Source: Nitrospira sp. (GTDB lineage Bacteria > Nitrospirota > Nitrospiria > Nitrospirales > Nitrospiraceae). From it: 64,000 bases of DNA. Shown here piece by piece: positions 16,516 through 26,163 of this stretch; the first letter of the stretch is position 1, and each line of letters starts with the position of its first letter. The notes under the pieces are model-generated. The model ran no database searches. It was not told the DNA's origin and worked only from the letters and a program-made list of their open reading frames with translations. The position numbers and the translations under genes are program-made. The stretch lies in NCBI GenBank assembly GCA_029194535.1, contig JARFXR010000001.1:124001-188000 (forward strand), given 5' to 3'.

Positions 16516-19500
16516 ATGGGGCAAGTCCCCGCGGTCGTCGTCACCCTCATCGAGCGGTTCGAGCGGAACCGCGACGCCTATACAAATCAGGGCTACAACG
16601 AAACCCAGCTTCGGCCAGAGTTCCTCGATCCGTTTTTCGAGGCATTGGGCTGGGATGTGGCGAACACATCGGGCCATGCCGAAGCCTACAAAGACGTCAT
16701 CCATGAAGATGCCATCAAGATCGACGGGTATACGAAAGCGCCCGATTATTGCTTTCGTATCGGCGGCGCACGCAAGTTTTTCCTTGAGGCCAAGAAACCC
16801 GCCGTCAACCTGAAAGACGAGATCAGCCCCGCCTATCAACTCCGCCGCTATACCTGGTCCGCGAAACTGCCGCTGTCGATCCTGACGGATTTTGAAGAGT
16901 TCGCCGTCTACGATTGCCGGACGCGCCCGAATCCCTCCGATAAAGCTAGCGCCGGGCGCATTCTCTATCTGACCTATCGGGACTACGTAGACAAATGAGA
17001 CGAGATCGCTGCGATCTTTACCAAGGACGCGGTTCTCAAAGGCTCATTCGACAAACATGCCGTCACCGACCGCAAACGCGGCACCGCGACTGTCGATACC
17101 GAGTTTCTGAAGGAAATCGAAACCTGGCGCGAGGCCCTGGCAAAGAATCTCGCACTGCGCAATCCGAAGTTGTCCGTCCACGAGCTGAATTTCTCCGTCC
17201 AGCGCACGATCGACCGGCTCATCTTTCTCCGCATTTGCGAAGATCGCGGGATCGAGGCCTATGCCCAGCTTCAAGCGCTACTCAACGGACAGAATATTTA
17301 CGGACGGCTCCGCTATCTCTACGACCAGGCGGATGACCGGTACAACTCGGGCCTCTTTCATTTCCAGGTCGAAAAGGACCGGGCCGAGTCGCCCGACGAT
17401 CTGACGCCCAGGCTCAAGATCGACGACAAGATCCTCAAGGACATCATCGGCCGGCTGTACTATCCCAACAGCCCGTACGAGTTTTCCGTCTTTCCGACGG
17501 AGATTCTCGGCCAAGTCTATGAACAGTTCCTGGGCAAGGTCATCCGCCTCACGTCCGGCCATCAAGCCAAGGTCGAAGAGAAGCCGGAGGTTTAAAAAGC
17601 CGGCGGCGTCTATTACACCCCCGCCTACATCGTCGAATTCATCGCCAAACAGACGGTGGGAGCCCTCTGCAAAGAAAAGACGCCCAAGCAGATTTCCAAA
17701 TTCAGAATACTCGATCCGGCCTGCGGATCCGGCTCGTTCCTGATCGGCGCCTATCGCTACTTGTTGAACTATCACCGCGATTGGTACGTCAACGACGGAC
17801 CGGAAAAACATCGGAAAGAACTGTATCAGGCTGCCGGCGGCGAATGGCGGCTGACCTCGCAGGAGAAGAAACGCATTCTTGTGAACAATATTTACGGCGT
17901 GGATATCGACAGCCAGGCGGTCGAAGTCACCAAGCTCAGCCTGCTCTTGAAAGTGCTGGAGGGCGAGAGCGACGAGACGCTGAAGCGGCAATTGTCCTTC
18001 GTGCATGAGCGGGCCTTGCCGGATCTCGGCCGGAACATCAAATGCGGCAACAGCCTCATCGGGCCGGATTATTTCGCCGGCCAGCTCATGCCGGACGAAG
18101 ACGAAATGCGGCGGGTGAATCCCTTCGACTGGAAGGCCGAGTTTCCGGAGATATTTAAGGACGGCGAGCCCTCGGCAGGGTCGGTGCAGGGCTTCGATGC
18201 GGTGATCGGCAATCCACCGTATGTGCGAGTGGGAAACATTGATGAGCTGGTCCTTCCATATTTATACACACACTACGATGTGACTCACCGCTTCGATATT
18301 TACATCGTCTTCGTTCTAAAAGCTTACGGCTTGCTTTCTAGCAAAGGCCGTCTTGGGTTTATCCTTCCGAATAAGTTTTTCACAGCTGACTATGGAAAAA
18401 GTCTCCGAGCTTTCCTAGCATCGCGAAAGGCAGTTCGAACGATAGTGGATTTTGGAGACTCACAAGTATTTGGAGGAGCTTCGACATACACGTGTCTTTT
18501 GTTCCTGAATGGGTCGCCACAGCAAGATGTCACCTACTTGAAAGCCAGCACAGAATCTCTTTCTGACGCTCTAGGCACCGCCATACAAATCGATCAATCT
18601 GAACTAACTGAAGATTCATGGTCGTTCATGACCGCTGGATCTTCACAACTGCTCAGTAAGTTCAAAGGTTTCCCCTCTCTGGGAGATCTCTGTGAAATCG
18701 AAAGAGGACTGGAGACAGGATGTGACGATGTGTTCTTCCTTCATGTGTGTCCGAACGCCGAAGCTAAGAAGACTGTCCTGGTTACGTCTAAGGCATGTGG
18801 TGAACCGTTCAAGATCGAAAAGGCAGCAGTTCGTTCGCTAGTTAAAGGCTCTGCGGACGTTCAGCGATATAGGATAGAAAGCGATCGCGTGCTTGTCTTT
18901 CCCTATCAGCACATTGATGGAAAACCGGCACTCATTGAACCTGAATTGTTTGCTCGAGAATTTCCGCTGGCGTGGAATTATCTCACCAACAACTTTCAAC
19001 GGTTGAAGGCTCGCGGGAAGAATGATTGGTATGCATTTAGGAGGCGCAACTATGATCTTCGTGATGGCATAGCAAGACTACTCATTCCATCTATAGGGAA
19101 GCGATTGTCTGCAGCGATTGATCCTGACGGAAATTACCGCTTTGTAGGAAGCGGGGGTGGCGGAGGCGGCTCTTATGGTCTGGTTGCAAAGACTAATACC
19201 AGGTACTCTATCTACTACATCCTTGGGCTCATCAACAGCAATCTGGCCGACTGGCAGGCAAAATTGGTTAATTCGCGTTTCGGAGGAGGGTATTTTTCAT
19301 TCAATCGGCAATATATAGAACCGATTTTAGTTCGCCCTATAGACTTTACGAACCCAGACGACAAAACTAGACACGACGAAATTGCCGAGGTTGTCAATCG
19401 CATCCTGAACTTACAAGAACGCCTTCGAGGGGCACAAACTCCTGCCGACAAGGATCGATTCCAGCGCCAGATCGACGCGACCGATCGGGAGATCGACCGA

Positions 19501-19597
19501 TTGGTCTATGACCTCTACGGCTTAACGGAAGACGAGATTAAGATCGTCGAGGAGGCAGCTGTTGCTTCTCCGGCGAAAGTGCAGGAGAATGAGAGCC
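16516..19597 (+). pseudogene. Type IIG-like restriction-methylation gene with two in-frame stop codons
   Basis: One frame runs from ATG 16516 through TGA at 16996-16998 and TAA at 17593-17595 without any shift. Segment 1 has an N-terminal nuclease-like PD-(D/E)xK pattern (D77 and E91-A-K93). Segments 2 and 3 give the helical bridge and the N6-adenine methyltransferase: L-D-P-A-C-G-S-G-S-F-L (SAM motif I, near 17710) and G-N-P-P-Y-V-R (motif IV, near 18210), then a TaqI/Eco57I-type target-recognition region. The TGA replaces the tryptophan expected in V-D-K-(W)-D-E-I, a TGG to TGA change. No stop ends the methylase; its frame continues into the Fic gene. GC drops at 18240-19380. Either recently inactivated, or expressed only as a 3' piece from ATG 17656. 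Confidence 0.8.
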
Positions 19598-19819
19598 ATG
19601 ACACAGAAACTCAACCAGCCGATCGATCTCGCTCAGGCCAACGCCAAGCTGCGCCATTGGCGGCGCCAGCATGCGGATCTGACGACCAGGCAGGCTCTCT
19701 TTCGGGAGCAGATTCTGGGATGGGTGGTGGAATCGATGAGATTCGAGAACGAACCGGTGACTATGGCCCGCCTTCAGGAACTCCTGGCAAACCAGGAGAC
19801 CACTCGTCCGGCAGCGTAG
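19598..19819 (+). CDS. FicA/VbhA-like antitoxin, overprinting the methylase-Fic junction
   Basis: 73 residues in a different frame from the surrounding open frame. It looks like real protein (amphipathic helices A-N-A-K-L-R-H-W-R-R-Q and F-R-E-Q-I-L-G-W-V-V-E-S), whereas the long frame over the same bases is a Gly/Ser/Pro-rich string typical of a wrong-frame reading. Residues 46-51 are S-M-R-F-E-N, a match to the (S/T)xxxE(G/N) inhibitory motif of class I Fic antitoxins, whose glutamate blocks ATP binding in the toxin. AGGAG lies 11 bases before the ATG. Stop TAG at 19817 abuts the Fic domain. Function is inferred from the motif and from the neighbouring toxin. Confidence 0.7.
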   Translation: MTQKLNQPIDLAQANAKLRHWRRQHADLTTRQALFREQILGWVVESMRFENEPVTMARLQELLANQETTRPAA

Positions 19820-20403
19820 GCTCAACCCGTTATTTCGATACGGCTGAAGGACCCAAGCCCTATACCGAAGTTGCTGAACGTCTGGCTGTATCGCTGGCGA
19901 TCATCCTGCTTCGGATTGTCGATACCGATCCCGCTACCTTGGAGTTTACGCCTGAATGGCTCTGCCTCCGCCATCAAGAACTGGCCGGTGTGCTCTTCCC
20001 GGATTGGGCCGGACGGTTTCGCGATCGAAATGTTCAGATCGGGAGTCACCAGCCCCCGCCTTCTTATGAAGTACCGGTTCACATGCGGCTATTCTGCGAC
20101 GATCTTGCGGAGCGGCTCCGGCATCTTCGATCCGGCGCCGCGGATTTGCACTCAATTGCCGAGTTGATGGCTGTGGCGGATGGACGGTTTCAATCCATCC
20201 ATCCGTTTCGGGATTTCAATGGGCGAGTCGGACGCATTCTCCTGGTGGCTCTCCTCCATCTGCTCGGTCTGCCTCCGGTAGAGATTGTCCCGGCCGGACA
20301 GGAGTTTCGCCGGGCCTATTTCGCAGCGCCCAACGACGCCGATCAAGGGAACTATGCCCGGCTGACCGACATGTGGGTACGCCGTCTGGCAGAGGCCCTA
20401 TAG
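19720..20403 (+). CDS. Fic-domain toxin/AMP-transferase
   Basis: The Fic core is H-P-F-R-D-F-N-G-R-V-G-R, matching HxFx(D/E)GNGRxxR except that the first glycine is phenylalanine. Conserved flanks are present: an upstream helix with F-T-P-E-W-L-C-L-R-H and the P-P-S-Y-E-V-P flap-like segment. Fic enzymes transfer AMP to hydroxyl side chains of target proteins. The proper start is unclear: homology-like sequence begins near 19820 (T-R-Y-F-D-T), directly after the antitoxin stop, where the in-frame codon is GTA rather than a start; ATG 19720 is the nearest in-frame start, and the frame is continuous with the methylase. Only about 195 residues form the real domain. Confidence 0.75.
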   Translation: MGGGIDEIRERTGDYGPPSGTPGKPGDHSSGSVGSTRYFDTAEGPKPYTEVAERLAVSLAIILLRIVDTDPATLEFTPEWLCLRHQELAGVLFPDWAGRFRDRNVQIGSHQPPPSYEVPVHMRLFCDDLAERLRHLRSGAADLHSIAELMAVADGRFQSIHPFRDFNGRVGRILLVALLHLLGLPPVEIVPAGQEFRRAYFAAPNDADQGNYARLTDMWVRRLAEAL

Positions 20404-20718
20404 GCAGGCAATCTTCGATCGGGATTCCACCGTCGCATCAGCCGACTTGAACCGGCCCCTTCTCCCGCCCTCGATGCCGGCGGGCGACTTCGCACTTCGC
20501 GAAGATGACCGGAGAAGCGAGGCATCCGCCGAGGCTTGGCCGGGAAGGAAAGCTGGAACTGACCGAGGAGGCACGGTTGGAACAACCGTGTCCGAGAGAA
20601 TTCCAGAAGGGCGCGTGGGGCGAAAGCCAGAGAGCCACCCGCGCGGTCGTTCCCCCCGGCCGAGCCCGAAGGGATCGCTTCGGGAGGTATCACAGCGAAG
20701 TGCGCCAGCGCCCGCCGG
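20404..20718. other. GC-rich spacer between convergent genes
   Basis: About 315 bases with no credible gene. There is a short perfect palindrome (cttcgcgaag near 20500) and several GC-rich stretches, but no clear terminator or RNA gene. Confidence 0.35.
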
Positions 20719-21204
20719 CTAGTATTCCAGCTTTGTCGGCTCCCGGTGAAACTCCGCCACCTGCGGTTGGACCAGCTCGGCGAAATCCCGATACCGCAGC
20801 TTGATCGCTCCCACATGACTGCCGGCGTCGAAGAAAATCTCCTCGTCGTGCGTCAGGAGTCCATCGACATAGACGGACATCCCGTAGAGATTGCCGAAGG
20901 GCGGCATCGAGCCGATTTCGCAGTCTGGAAACAGGCCGGCCAGCTCCTCCTCCGTCGCCAGCCGCACGTGAGGACATTCCAGGATGTCCGCCACATGGTT
21001 AAGCTCCACCCTCCAGTTCGAGGGCAGGACCAACATCACGAACCGTTCGCCTGCCTTCACGACGACGACCTTCGCGAACAGATTTCCCGGAACGTGAAGG
21101 CTCTCCGCCGCCTCTTGTGCGGTGTAGGCGACCGAATGGTTGACGATCTGGTAGGGGATCTTCCGGCTGTCCAAATAGCTTTGCAGCCTCCTGTGAATGA
21201 TCAT
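20719..21204 (-). CDS. YbaK/ProX-type aminoacyl-tRNA deacylase domain protein
   Basis: 161 residues. The fold of the YbaK/EbsC/ProX editing family is evident: Y-L-D-S-R-K-I-P-Y-Q-I-V-N-H-S at the N-terminus, A-K-V-V-V-V-K-A-G-E-R-F-V-M-L-V-L-P with the conserved lysine, then E-I-G-S-M-P-P-F-G-N-L-Y-G, the family's G-x-x-x-P-F-G motif, and a C-terminal strand with S-H-V-G-A-I-K-L. Such proteins hydrolyse mischarged tRNAs in trans. ATG 21204 is chosen because AAGGAGGT lies five bases upstream; the GTG at 21210 is inside that site. Stand-alone gene. Confidence 0.85.
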   Translation of the reverse strand: MIIHRRLQSYLDSRKIPYQIVNHSVAYTAQEAAESLHVPGNLFAKVVVVKAGERFVMLVLPSNWRVELNHVADILECPHVRLATEEELAGLFPDCEIGSMPPFGNLYGMSVYVDGLLTHDEEIFFDAGSHVGAIKLRYRDFAELVQPQVAEFHREPTKLEY

Positions 21205-21432
21205 GGCCACCTCCTTGATTCGGTCCCATGACAGGTCGCCCCGGTCCTCCTGAGACAGAGGGCTCGCAAGGGGAGTGCCATCGATCAGACCAGTTCAATC
21301 GAGCCAAACCAGCGGAGAACCGAGTGGTTGGCGACGCGACGCATGGGGGCCGGGACGTGTAAGACGGAGCACCGTAGCGGAATGGGACAACAGGCTCCAG
21401 GCGGCCTGACCCCATCTGCTACCCATCCTGTT

Positions 21433-22386
21433 TCAGGACAGTGGCGCGAGTCGTTCGCGGCCGTGCGGAGCCCTCAAATCCTGCTCAGGCCCCAGCGGCA
21501 CGATGCGCGTCGGATTGATATCGTCGTGGGTGATGTAGTAGTGCCGCTTGATGTGGTCGAAATTGACGGTGTCGGCGATTCCGTCGGTTTGGTAGAGGTC
21601 TTTGAGGTAAGCAAAAAGATTGGGATAGTCGATGATTCGCCTGACGTTGCACTTGAAGTGGCCGTGATACACGGCGTCGAACCGGATGAGCGTGACAAAC
21701 AGGCGCCAATCCGATTCGACAAAGGCCTCTCCAAAGAGGTAGCGGCTGGTGTTTAGACGGGCGTCCAGTTGGTCCAGCGCGTCGAACAGGCGACGCACGG
21801 CCTGCTCATAGACCCGCTGAGAGGTAGCGAACCCCGCGCGATAGACTCCGTCGTTCACGTTCTCATAGATGAACTCGTTCAGCTCGTCGATCTCTCTGTG
21901 AAGCCGCTCTGGATACAGATCGATCCGGCTCTCCGTGAACCGATCGAACGTCCGGTTGAACATCCGCATCAGATCGTCGTCTGAATTGCTGACGATCCGT
22001 TTGGTTACCGTGTCCCAGAGCACGGGCACGGTGACGCGTCCCCGGTAGGGAGGATCGGTCGCCCTGTAGGCCTCGCTCAAGAAGTGAAACCCGTTCAGGG
22101 CATCGACTGAGTGGCCAGGGCCGTCGCGAAAGGCCCACCCGCGCTCGTCGCGGATCGGGTCCACCACCGTCATGCCGATCACCGACTCCAGCTTCTTGAG
22201 TCGGCGCACGATGACGGTGCGGTGCGCCCAGGGACAGGCCCAGGACACATACAAGTGATACCGGCCGCTTGCGGCAGGATAACCGGAGCTTCCGTCGGCC
22301 GTCACCCAATGGCGGAAGGCGTCCGCTTGCCGCTTGAATTCGCCGGCCTCCGACTGTTCATCGGGGAATTGCGCTCGACCAGTCAT
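21433..22386 (-). CDS. S-glutathionyl-(chloro)hydroquinone reductase (Xi-class GST)
   Basis: 317 residues, the length of the ECM4/YqjG family. The catalytic cysteine is C51 in S-W-A-C-P-W-A-H-R-T, the invariant C-P-W-A motif that distinguishes Xi-class from ordinary GSTs. Also seen are V-P-V-L-W-D (cis-proline), I-V-S-N-S-D (glutathione contact) and the C-terminal helical domain with F-V-E-S-D-W-R-L-F-V-T-L-I-R-F-D-A-V-Y. It reduces glutathionylated quinones in the cytoplasm. ATG 22386 has GGGAG upstream; an earlier in-frame start at 22407 lacks one. Confidence 0.92.
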   Translation of the reverse strand: MTGRAQFPDEQSEAGEFKRQADAFRHWVTADGSSGYPAASGRYHLYVSWACPWAHRTVIVRRLKKLESVIGMTVVDPIRDERGWAFRDGPGHSVDALNGFHFLSEAYRATDPPYRGRVTVPVLWDTVTKRIVSNSDDDLMRMFNRTFDRFTESRIDLYPERLHREIDELNEFIYENVNDGVYRAGFATSQRVYEQAVRRLFDALDQLDARLNTSRYLFGEAFVESDWRLFVTLIRFDAVYHGHFKCNVRRIIDYPNLFAYLKDLYQTDGIADTVNFDHIKRHYYITHDDINPTRIVPLGPEQDLRAPHGRERLAPLS

Positions 22387-22407
22387 GGCACTCCCATATG
22401 GAAACAA

Positions 22408-22679
22408 CCGGTAGTCCTTCAGTTACCCTTGTCTTTTACCATAAATTCAAGACCGCAAGATGTGCCGGATCGCCTGGAACCGGCGATCCATCCGGCCTGA
22501 CGGAGCAAGTTGTCTCCAACGGACCGATCCTCATCGGGATCGTCGCCTCGGGACTACCTGTCCGGACCCGGCCCCCGATGTTGTTGACATGAAAAAGGGT
22601 CGGGTGCTAGCGTGAACGTACCCTTCGACGTGCTGCATTCCAAGCAGTGAATCTTGGACGAACTGCCAGGCAGCCTCGC
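22408..22679. other. Divergent intergenic region
   Basis: About 270 bases between divergently read genes. TTGACA at about 22586 with a poor -10 (ctagcg, 17 bases on) is the only promoter-like element noticed ahead of the forward gene. Nothing else stands out. Confidence 0.25.
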
Positions 22680-23018
22680 ATGAGAGCACGAAGGCCAAGA
22701 CACGGGCCCGTTCTGAAGAGGGCGTTTGTCGTGCTCGCCGCCCTCCTGCTATCGGTGCCCTACCTCGTCGACGTCGCGTACTATGGAGACCTGACCCCGA
22801 CGCACTTCGCCCAAGTCGTCGATTCCCACTGGAAACAGGCCGCGTCCGGTGACGGAGCGGTTTCTGCGGACGACCCCCTGAAAGATCCTGCAGTCGTCGA
22901 CAAGCGGTCGGTCAATGCCGTGGGCCCTGCATATTCCGGTGACGACTCGAGGATAGCTTTCGGCTCCCAACTCCTGGCGGTCGCGTCCCGTATATCCCGG
23001 CCTCCTCCACTCTGTTGA
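22680..23018 (+). CDS. Small secreted or membrane-anchored protein, unknown
   Basis: 112 residues. I do not recognise the family. The N-terminus is strongly basic (R-A-R-R-P-R-H), followed by one hydrophobic stretch A-F-V-V-L-A-A-L-L-L-S-V-P-Y-L-V, a signal peptide or single anchor. The rest is polar with no cysteine pairs or motif of note. ATG 22680 is preferred over GTG 22647 because the shorter form has a normal signal-peptide layout. It lies 144 bases before the sensor kinase, so it could be part of that signalling locus. Confidence that it is expressed is moderate to low. Confidence 0.4.
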   Translation: MRARRPRHGPVLKRAFVVLAALLLSVPYLVDVAYYGDLTPTHFAQVVDSHWKQAASGDGAVSADDPLKDPAVVDKRSVNAVGPAYSGDDSRIAFGSQLLAVASRISRPPPLC

Positions 23019-23162
23019 TTCCTCCGTTCTGTTGCTCGATAAACCCCATCATGGGCAGCGTCGGCTCTCGGCGACATCCGATACCGGCGTCCGTTGTGAC
23101 GTTCCTCCTGTCACAGCCAGCTCAGATTCCGAAACCTTCGAGCCCCGGTAGGTGTATCGAAC

Positions 23163-25274
23163 ATGTCCATGACGTTGACATTGGAGAAAAAGGTCGCGAC
23201 TGGTCTCGGAGCCGCCCTGATCCTGCTGATCGGGCTGGGTGTCGTGTCCTACCGGAGCGCGACGGCGCTCGCCGATCGTGAAGCCCGGGTCACACACGCC
23301 CATCAGGTGAGGGAGGCCATCGAACAGGTCAAGCTCCTCGTCGCTCGCGCGGCCGTCACAGGGAAGGCCGACCCGGTTCCCGATCACGCCAAAGACGACG
23401 GGTCTGCTCAAGCCGCGGGCCCAGTGCGCACCATGGTGGAGCGCCTGGCTCGTTTGACTCAGGACGATCCGGGCCAACAGGAACAGGTCGGTGTCCTGCG
23501 TCGTCTGATCGACGCAGGCATGCCGCAATCCGCACAATCTGCGCAGGCCGATGGATCAATCGCATTACGGGACCCAGGGATGGCACGCGCGCCGCTGGCT
23601 CAAACCCGGGCGGACGAGGAAACCCTCGACAGGATCGCCCGGACCCTGGAAACCATGGGGGCGCAAGAAGAGAGAAATTTGAATACTTGGTCGAAGCAGG
23701 CGGACCAGGCGGCGTCATTCACTCTGGCGCTGATGATCGGCGGATCCGTGTTGACGTTGCTCCTTACGGGCGGGGGCGGCGCATTGATCTTTTACGACCT
23801 CGCCAAGCGGAGGCGCGCCGAGAACGCCGTGCGCGTGAATCAAGCCTACCAAGACTTGATCCTTCGTTCCTTGCCTGTCGCCTTGTACTCTGCGAAATCG
23901 TCGGGAGATTTCGGCGCCCTGTGGGTAAGTGAGAACATCGAGGCGCTGGCCGGATTTTCCGCCCAAGATTTCCTCGACGATTCCTCCCTCTGGGCCACAC
24001 GACTTCACCCGCTCGACAGAGAGAGCACCCTGGCGAAGTTCGCCAAACTGCCCCAGGAGAACACGCTGTCGATGGAGTACCGTTGGCGAACATATGAGGG
24101 AGAATATCGATGGTTCCGAGATGAGGCGGTCTTGACCAGCCGGGAAGACGGCGCGATCCAGGAGATCGTCGGCCTTTGGACCGACATCACCATGCAACGC
24201 AAGGCGGAGGAACTGATCCAGAGACAAGCCAACATTATCGATCAGGTTGAGGAGGCGATCATCACCGTCGATCTGAACGGTTACGTGCTGGGCTGGAATC
24301 GTGGGGCCGAAAACCTTTTGGGATATTCCGTGAACGAGGCCCTCGGGCGGCACGTCTCCTTTGTGTATCCGCTGAAAGACCGGGAATATCTCGATCGTGA
24401 AGTCCTCGCCCCCGTGAAGGCCAAGGGGACTCATCACGTTGAGGTTCGCCGGCTAACCAAGTCCGGGAGCATACGATTCGCCCAGCTGTCGCTCACATTG
24501 CAGAAAGACGGCTCCGGCGCCCCGATCGGTATCATCGGCTATTCAATGGACATCACGGACAGGAAGCGGGCGGAAGAGGCGCTGATCGACTCGCGAAACC
24601 AACTCGAAGCGCTCGCAGTACGTCTCCAATCGGTTCGGGAGGAGGAGCGAACCCGAATCGCGCTCGAAGTGCACGATGTGCTCGGACAGGCATTGACGGT
24701 TCTCAAAATGGATCTGAGTTGGATTGCAAAGCGCCTGGGCGATTCGACGACGTCGACTCGGCTCGAGTCCCTGCACGCACGGGTGGATTCGGCGCTCGGC
24801 CTGATCGATTCGACGCTTCAATCGGTGCGCGAGATCGCGACGGAATTGCGACCCGGTGTATTGGACCAGCTCGGCCTGGCCGCTGCAGTCGAGTGGCAGG
24901 CTCGAACGTTCCAGGAGCGGACCGGAATTGCGTGCGACACGCTCATACGGCCGCATCGCATTCTGGTGAGCGCCGAACAATCCACCGCGTTATTCCGCAT
25001 CCTTCAGGAAGTCCTGACGAACGTGGTCCGGCACGCACAGGCCACCACCGTGCACATCAGGTTGGAAGAGTCCGACGACCATGTGTCGTTGCACGTGACG
25101 GACAACGGCAAGGGGATCCCGGAAGGAGCCACGACCGGGCCGCAGGCATTCGGCGTGCTGGGCATGCGCCTTCGCGCTCAGCAGCAGGGCGGAGAGATCG
25201 CGATTCATGGAAAACCGGGAGTCGGCACGACGATCGCCGTCCGCATCCCCCTGCATCGGAGCGGCGATGATTAA
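23163..25274 (+). CDS. Membrane PAS sensor histidine kinase (NarL-type)
   Basis: 703 residues. TM1 about 13-30, a periplasmic helical sensor region to about 185 (CHASE3-like in size and position), TM2 about 188-212, then two PAS/PAC domains (about 225-345 and 350-470; the first ends with R-W-F-R-D-E, the second holds V-L-G-W-N-R-G-A-E-N-L-L-G-Y), then a HisKA_3 dimerisation helix with phospho-acceptor H504 in E-V-H-D-V-L-G-Q, and an HATPase domain (N-box V-L-T-N-V-V-R-H-A, G-box D-N-G-K-G-I-P and G-V-L-G-M-R). Stop overlaps the start of the regulator gene by eight bases. PAS domains without visible haem or flavin motifs leave the signal unknown. Confidence 0.92.
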   Translation: MSMTLTLEKKVATGLGAALILLIGLGVVSYRSATALADREARVTHAHQVREAIEQVKLLVARAAVTGKADPVPDHAKDDGSAQAAGPVRTMVERLARLTQDDPGQQEQVGVLRRLIDAGMPQSAQSAQADGSIALRDPGMARAPLAQTRADEETLDRIARTLETMGAQEERNLNTWSKQADQAASFTLALMIGGSVLTLLLTGGGGALIFYDLAKRRRAENAVRVNQAYQDLILRSLPVALYSAKSSGDFGALWVSENIEALAGFSAQDFLDDSSLWATRLHPLDRESTLAKFAKLPQENTLSMEYRWRTYEGEYRWFRDEAVLTSREDGAIQEIVGLWTDITMQRKAEELIQRQANIIDQVEEAIITVDLNGYVLGWNRGAENLLGYSVNEALGRHVSFVYPLKDREYLDREVLAPVKAKGTHHVEVRRLTKSGSIRFAQLSLTLQKDGSGAPIGIIGYSMDITDRKRAEEALIDSRNQLEALAVRLQSVREEERTRIALEVHDVLGQALTVLKMDLSWIAKRLGDSTTSTRLESLHARVDSALGLIDSTLQSVREIATELRPGVLDQLGLAAAVEWQARTFQERTGIACDTLIRPHRILVSAEQSTALFRILQEVLTNVVRHAQATTVHIRLEESDDHVSLHVTDNGKGIPEGATTGPQAFGVLGMRLRAQQQGGEIAIHGKPGVGTTIAVRIPLHRSGDD

Positions 25275-25905
25275 CATTCTGCTCGCAGATGACCATCCCT
25301 ATCTCCGTCGCGGCCTTATCCAGATCCTCAGAGATGAGTTCCCCGGCGCCGTGATCGGTGAGGTGGCGAACGTACCCGAACTGCTCGAACAGGCTCAGAA
25401 ACTGCGATGGGACGTCGTCGTGCTGGATCTCACGATGCCCGGAAGGGGGGGCCTGGAAGCGTTACATGAACTGAAACGGCTTTGTCCGAACCTTCCCATT
25501 CTTGTGCTGAGCATGCATCCGGAAGATCAATTTGCCGTGCGCGTGCTCCGAGCCGGAGGGGCCGGATACCTGACGAAGGAAAGCGTGCCGCAGGAGTTCG
25601 TCCGCGCGATTAGGACCATCTGGAAGGGCGGGAAATACATCACGCCGAAGGCCGCTGAACTGCTCGCCGCTTACGTGGATCGACATGGCGATACCGAACA
25701 GCCGCTCCATGATTCGCTGTCCGACCGGGAATACGAAGTGTTTCGGATGATTGCGGCAGGCCAAACCATCACCGAGATCTCCGAACAGCTGGCCCTCAGC
25801 GCCAAAACCATCAGCACGTATCGTTCCCGCATTCTCGAGAAGCTTCATCTGAACAACAATGCGGACCTGGCACGCTATGCCGTCGAACACCATCTCCTGA
25901 CCTAA
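25267..25905 (+). CDS. NarL/FixJ-family response regulator
   Basis: 212 residues. Receiver domain 1-120 with acidic pocket D8-D9, phospho-acceptor D54 in V-V-L-D-L-T-M-P, and K in Y-L-T-K-E. C-terminal LuxR-type helix-turn-helix 145-205: L-S-D-R-E-Y-E-V-F-R-M-I-A-A-G-Q and S-A-K-T-I-S-T-Y-R-S-R-I-L-E-K-L. ATG 25267 starts inside the last codons of the kinase gene (ATGATTAA), so the pair is translationally coupled and forms a two-component system. Targets are not evident; the next gene starts 258 bases downstream. Confidence 0.95.
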   Translation: MINILLADDHPYLRRGLIQILRDEFPGAVIGEVANVPELLEQAQKLRWDVVVLDLTMPGRGGLEALHELKRLCPNLPILVLSMHPEDQFAVRVLRAGGAGYLTKESVPQEFVRAIRTIWKGGKYITPKAAELLAAYVDRHGDTEQPLHDSLSDREYEVFRMIAAGQTITEISEQLALSAKTISTYRSRILEKLHLNNNADLARYAVEHHLLT

Positions 25906-26163
25906 CCCTCGCGGAATCCTGCCCTGGGACCACCGTACTCTCTCTCGTTCAGTCCACCTGCCGCCACGTCGGAGGCGACCACCCGGCTCCAACGGTCGAT
26001 GAGGGCGGTCCGACATGCCTTCGAGGCGAATTCCTACACGGATTCTGGATATGTTCCGATTCGTTCCGCCGAGGCTGCGGACCACACTGCACCCATACGG
26101 CGGGAGGAACCGGATCAACGGGAACGAGCCACACGTCGGCGATCTGAGAAAGGAGAGCGGGTC

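Noticed and set aside
16996-16998. TGA in the restriction gene as a selenocysteine codon
   Set aside because: The position is one where relatives would have Trp, there is no hairpin recognised after it, and a second stop (TAA) follows in the same frame.
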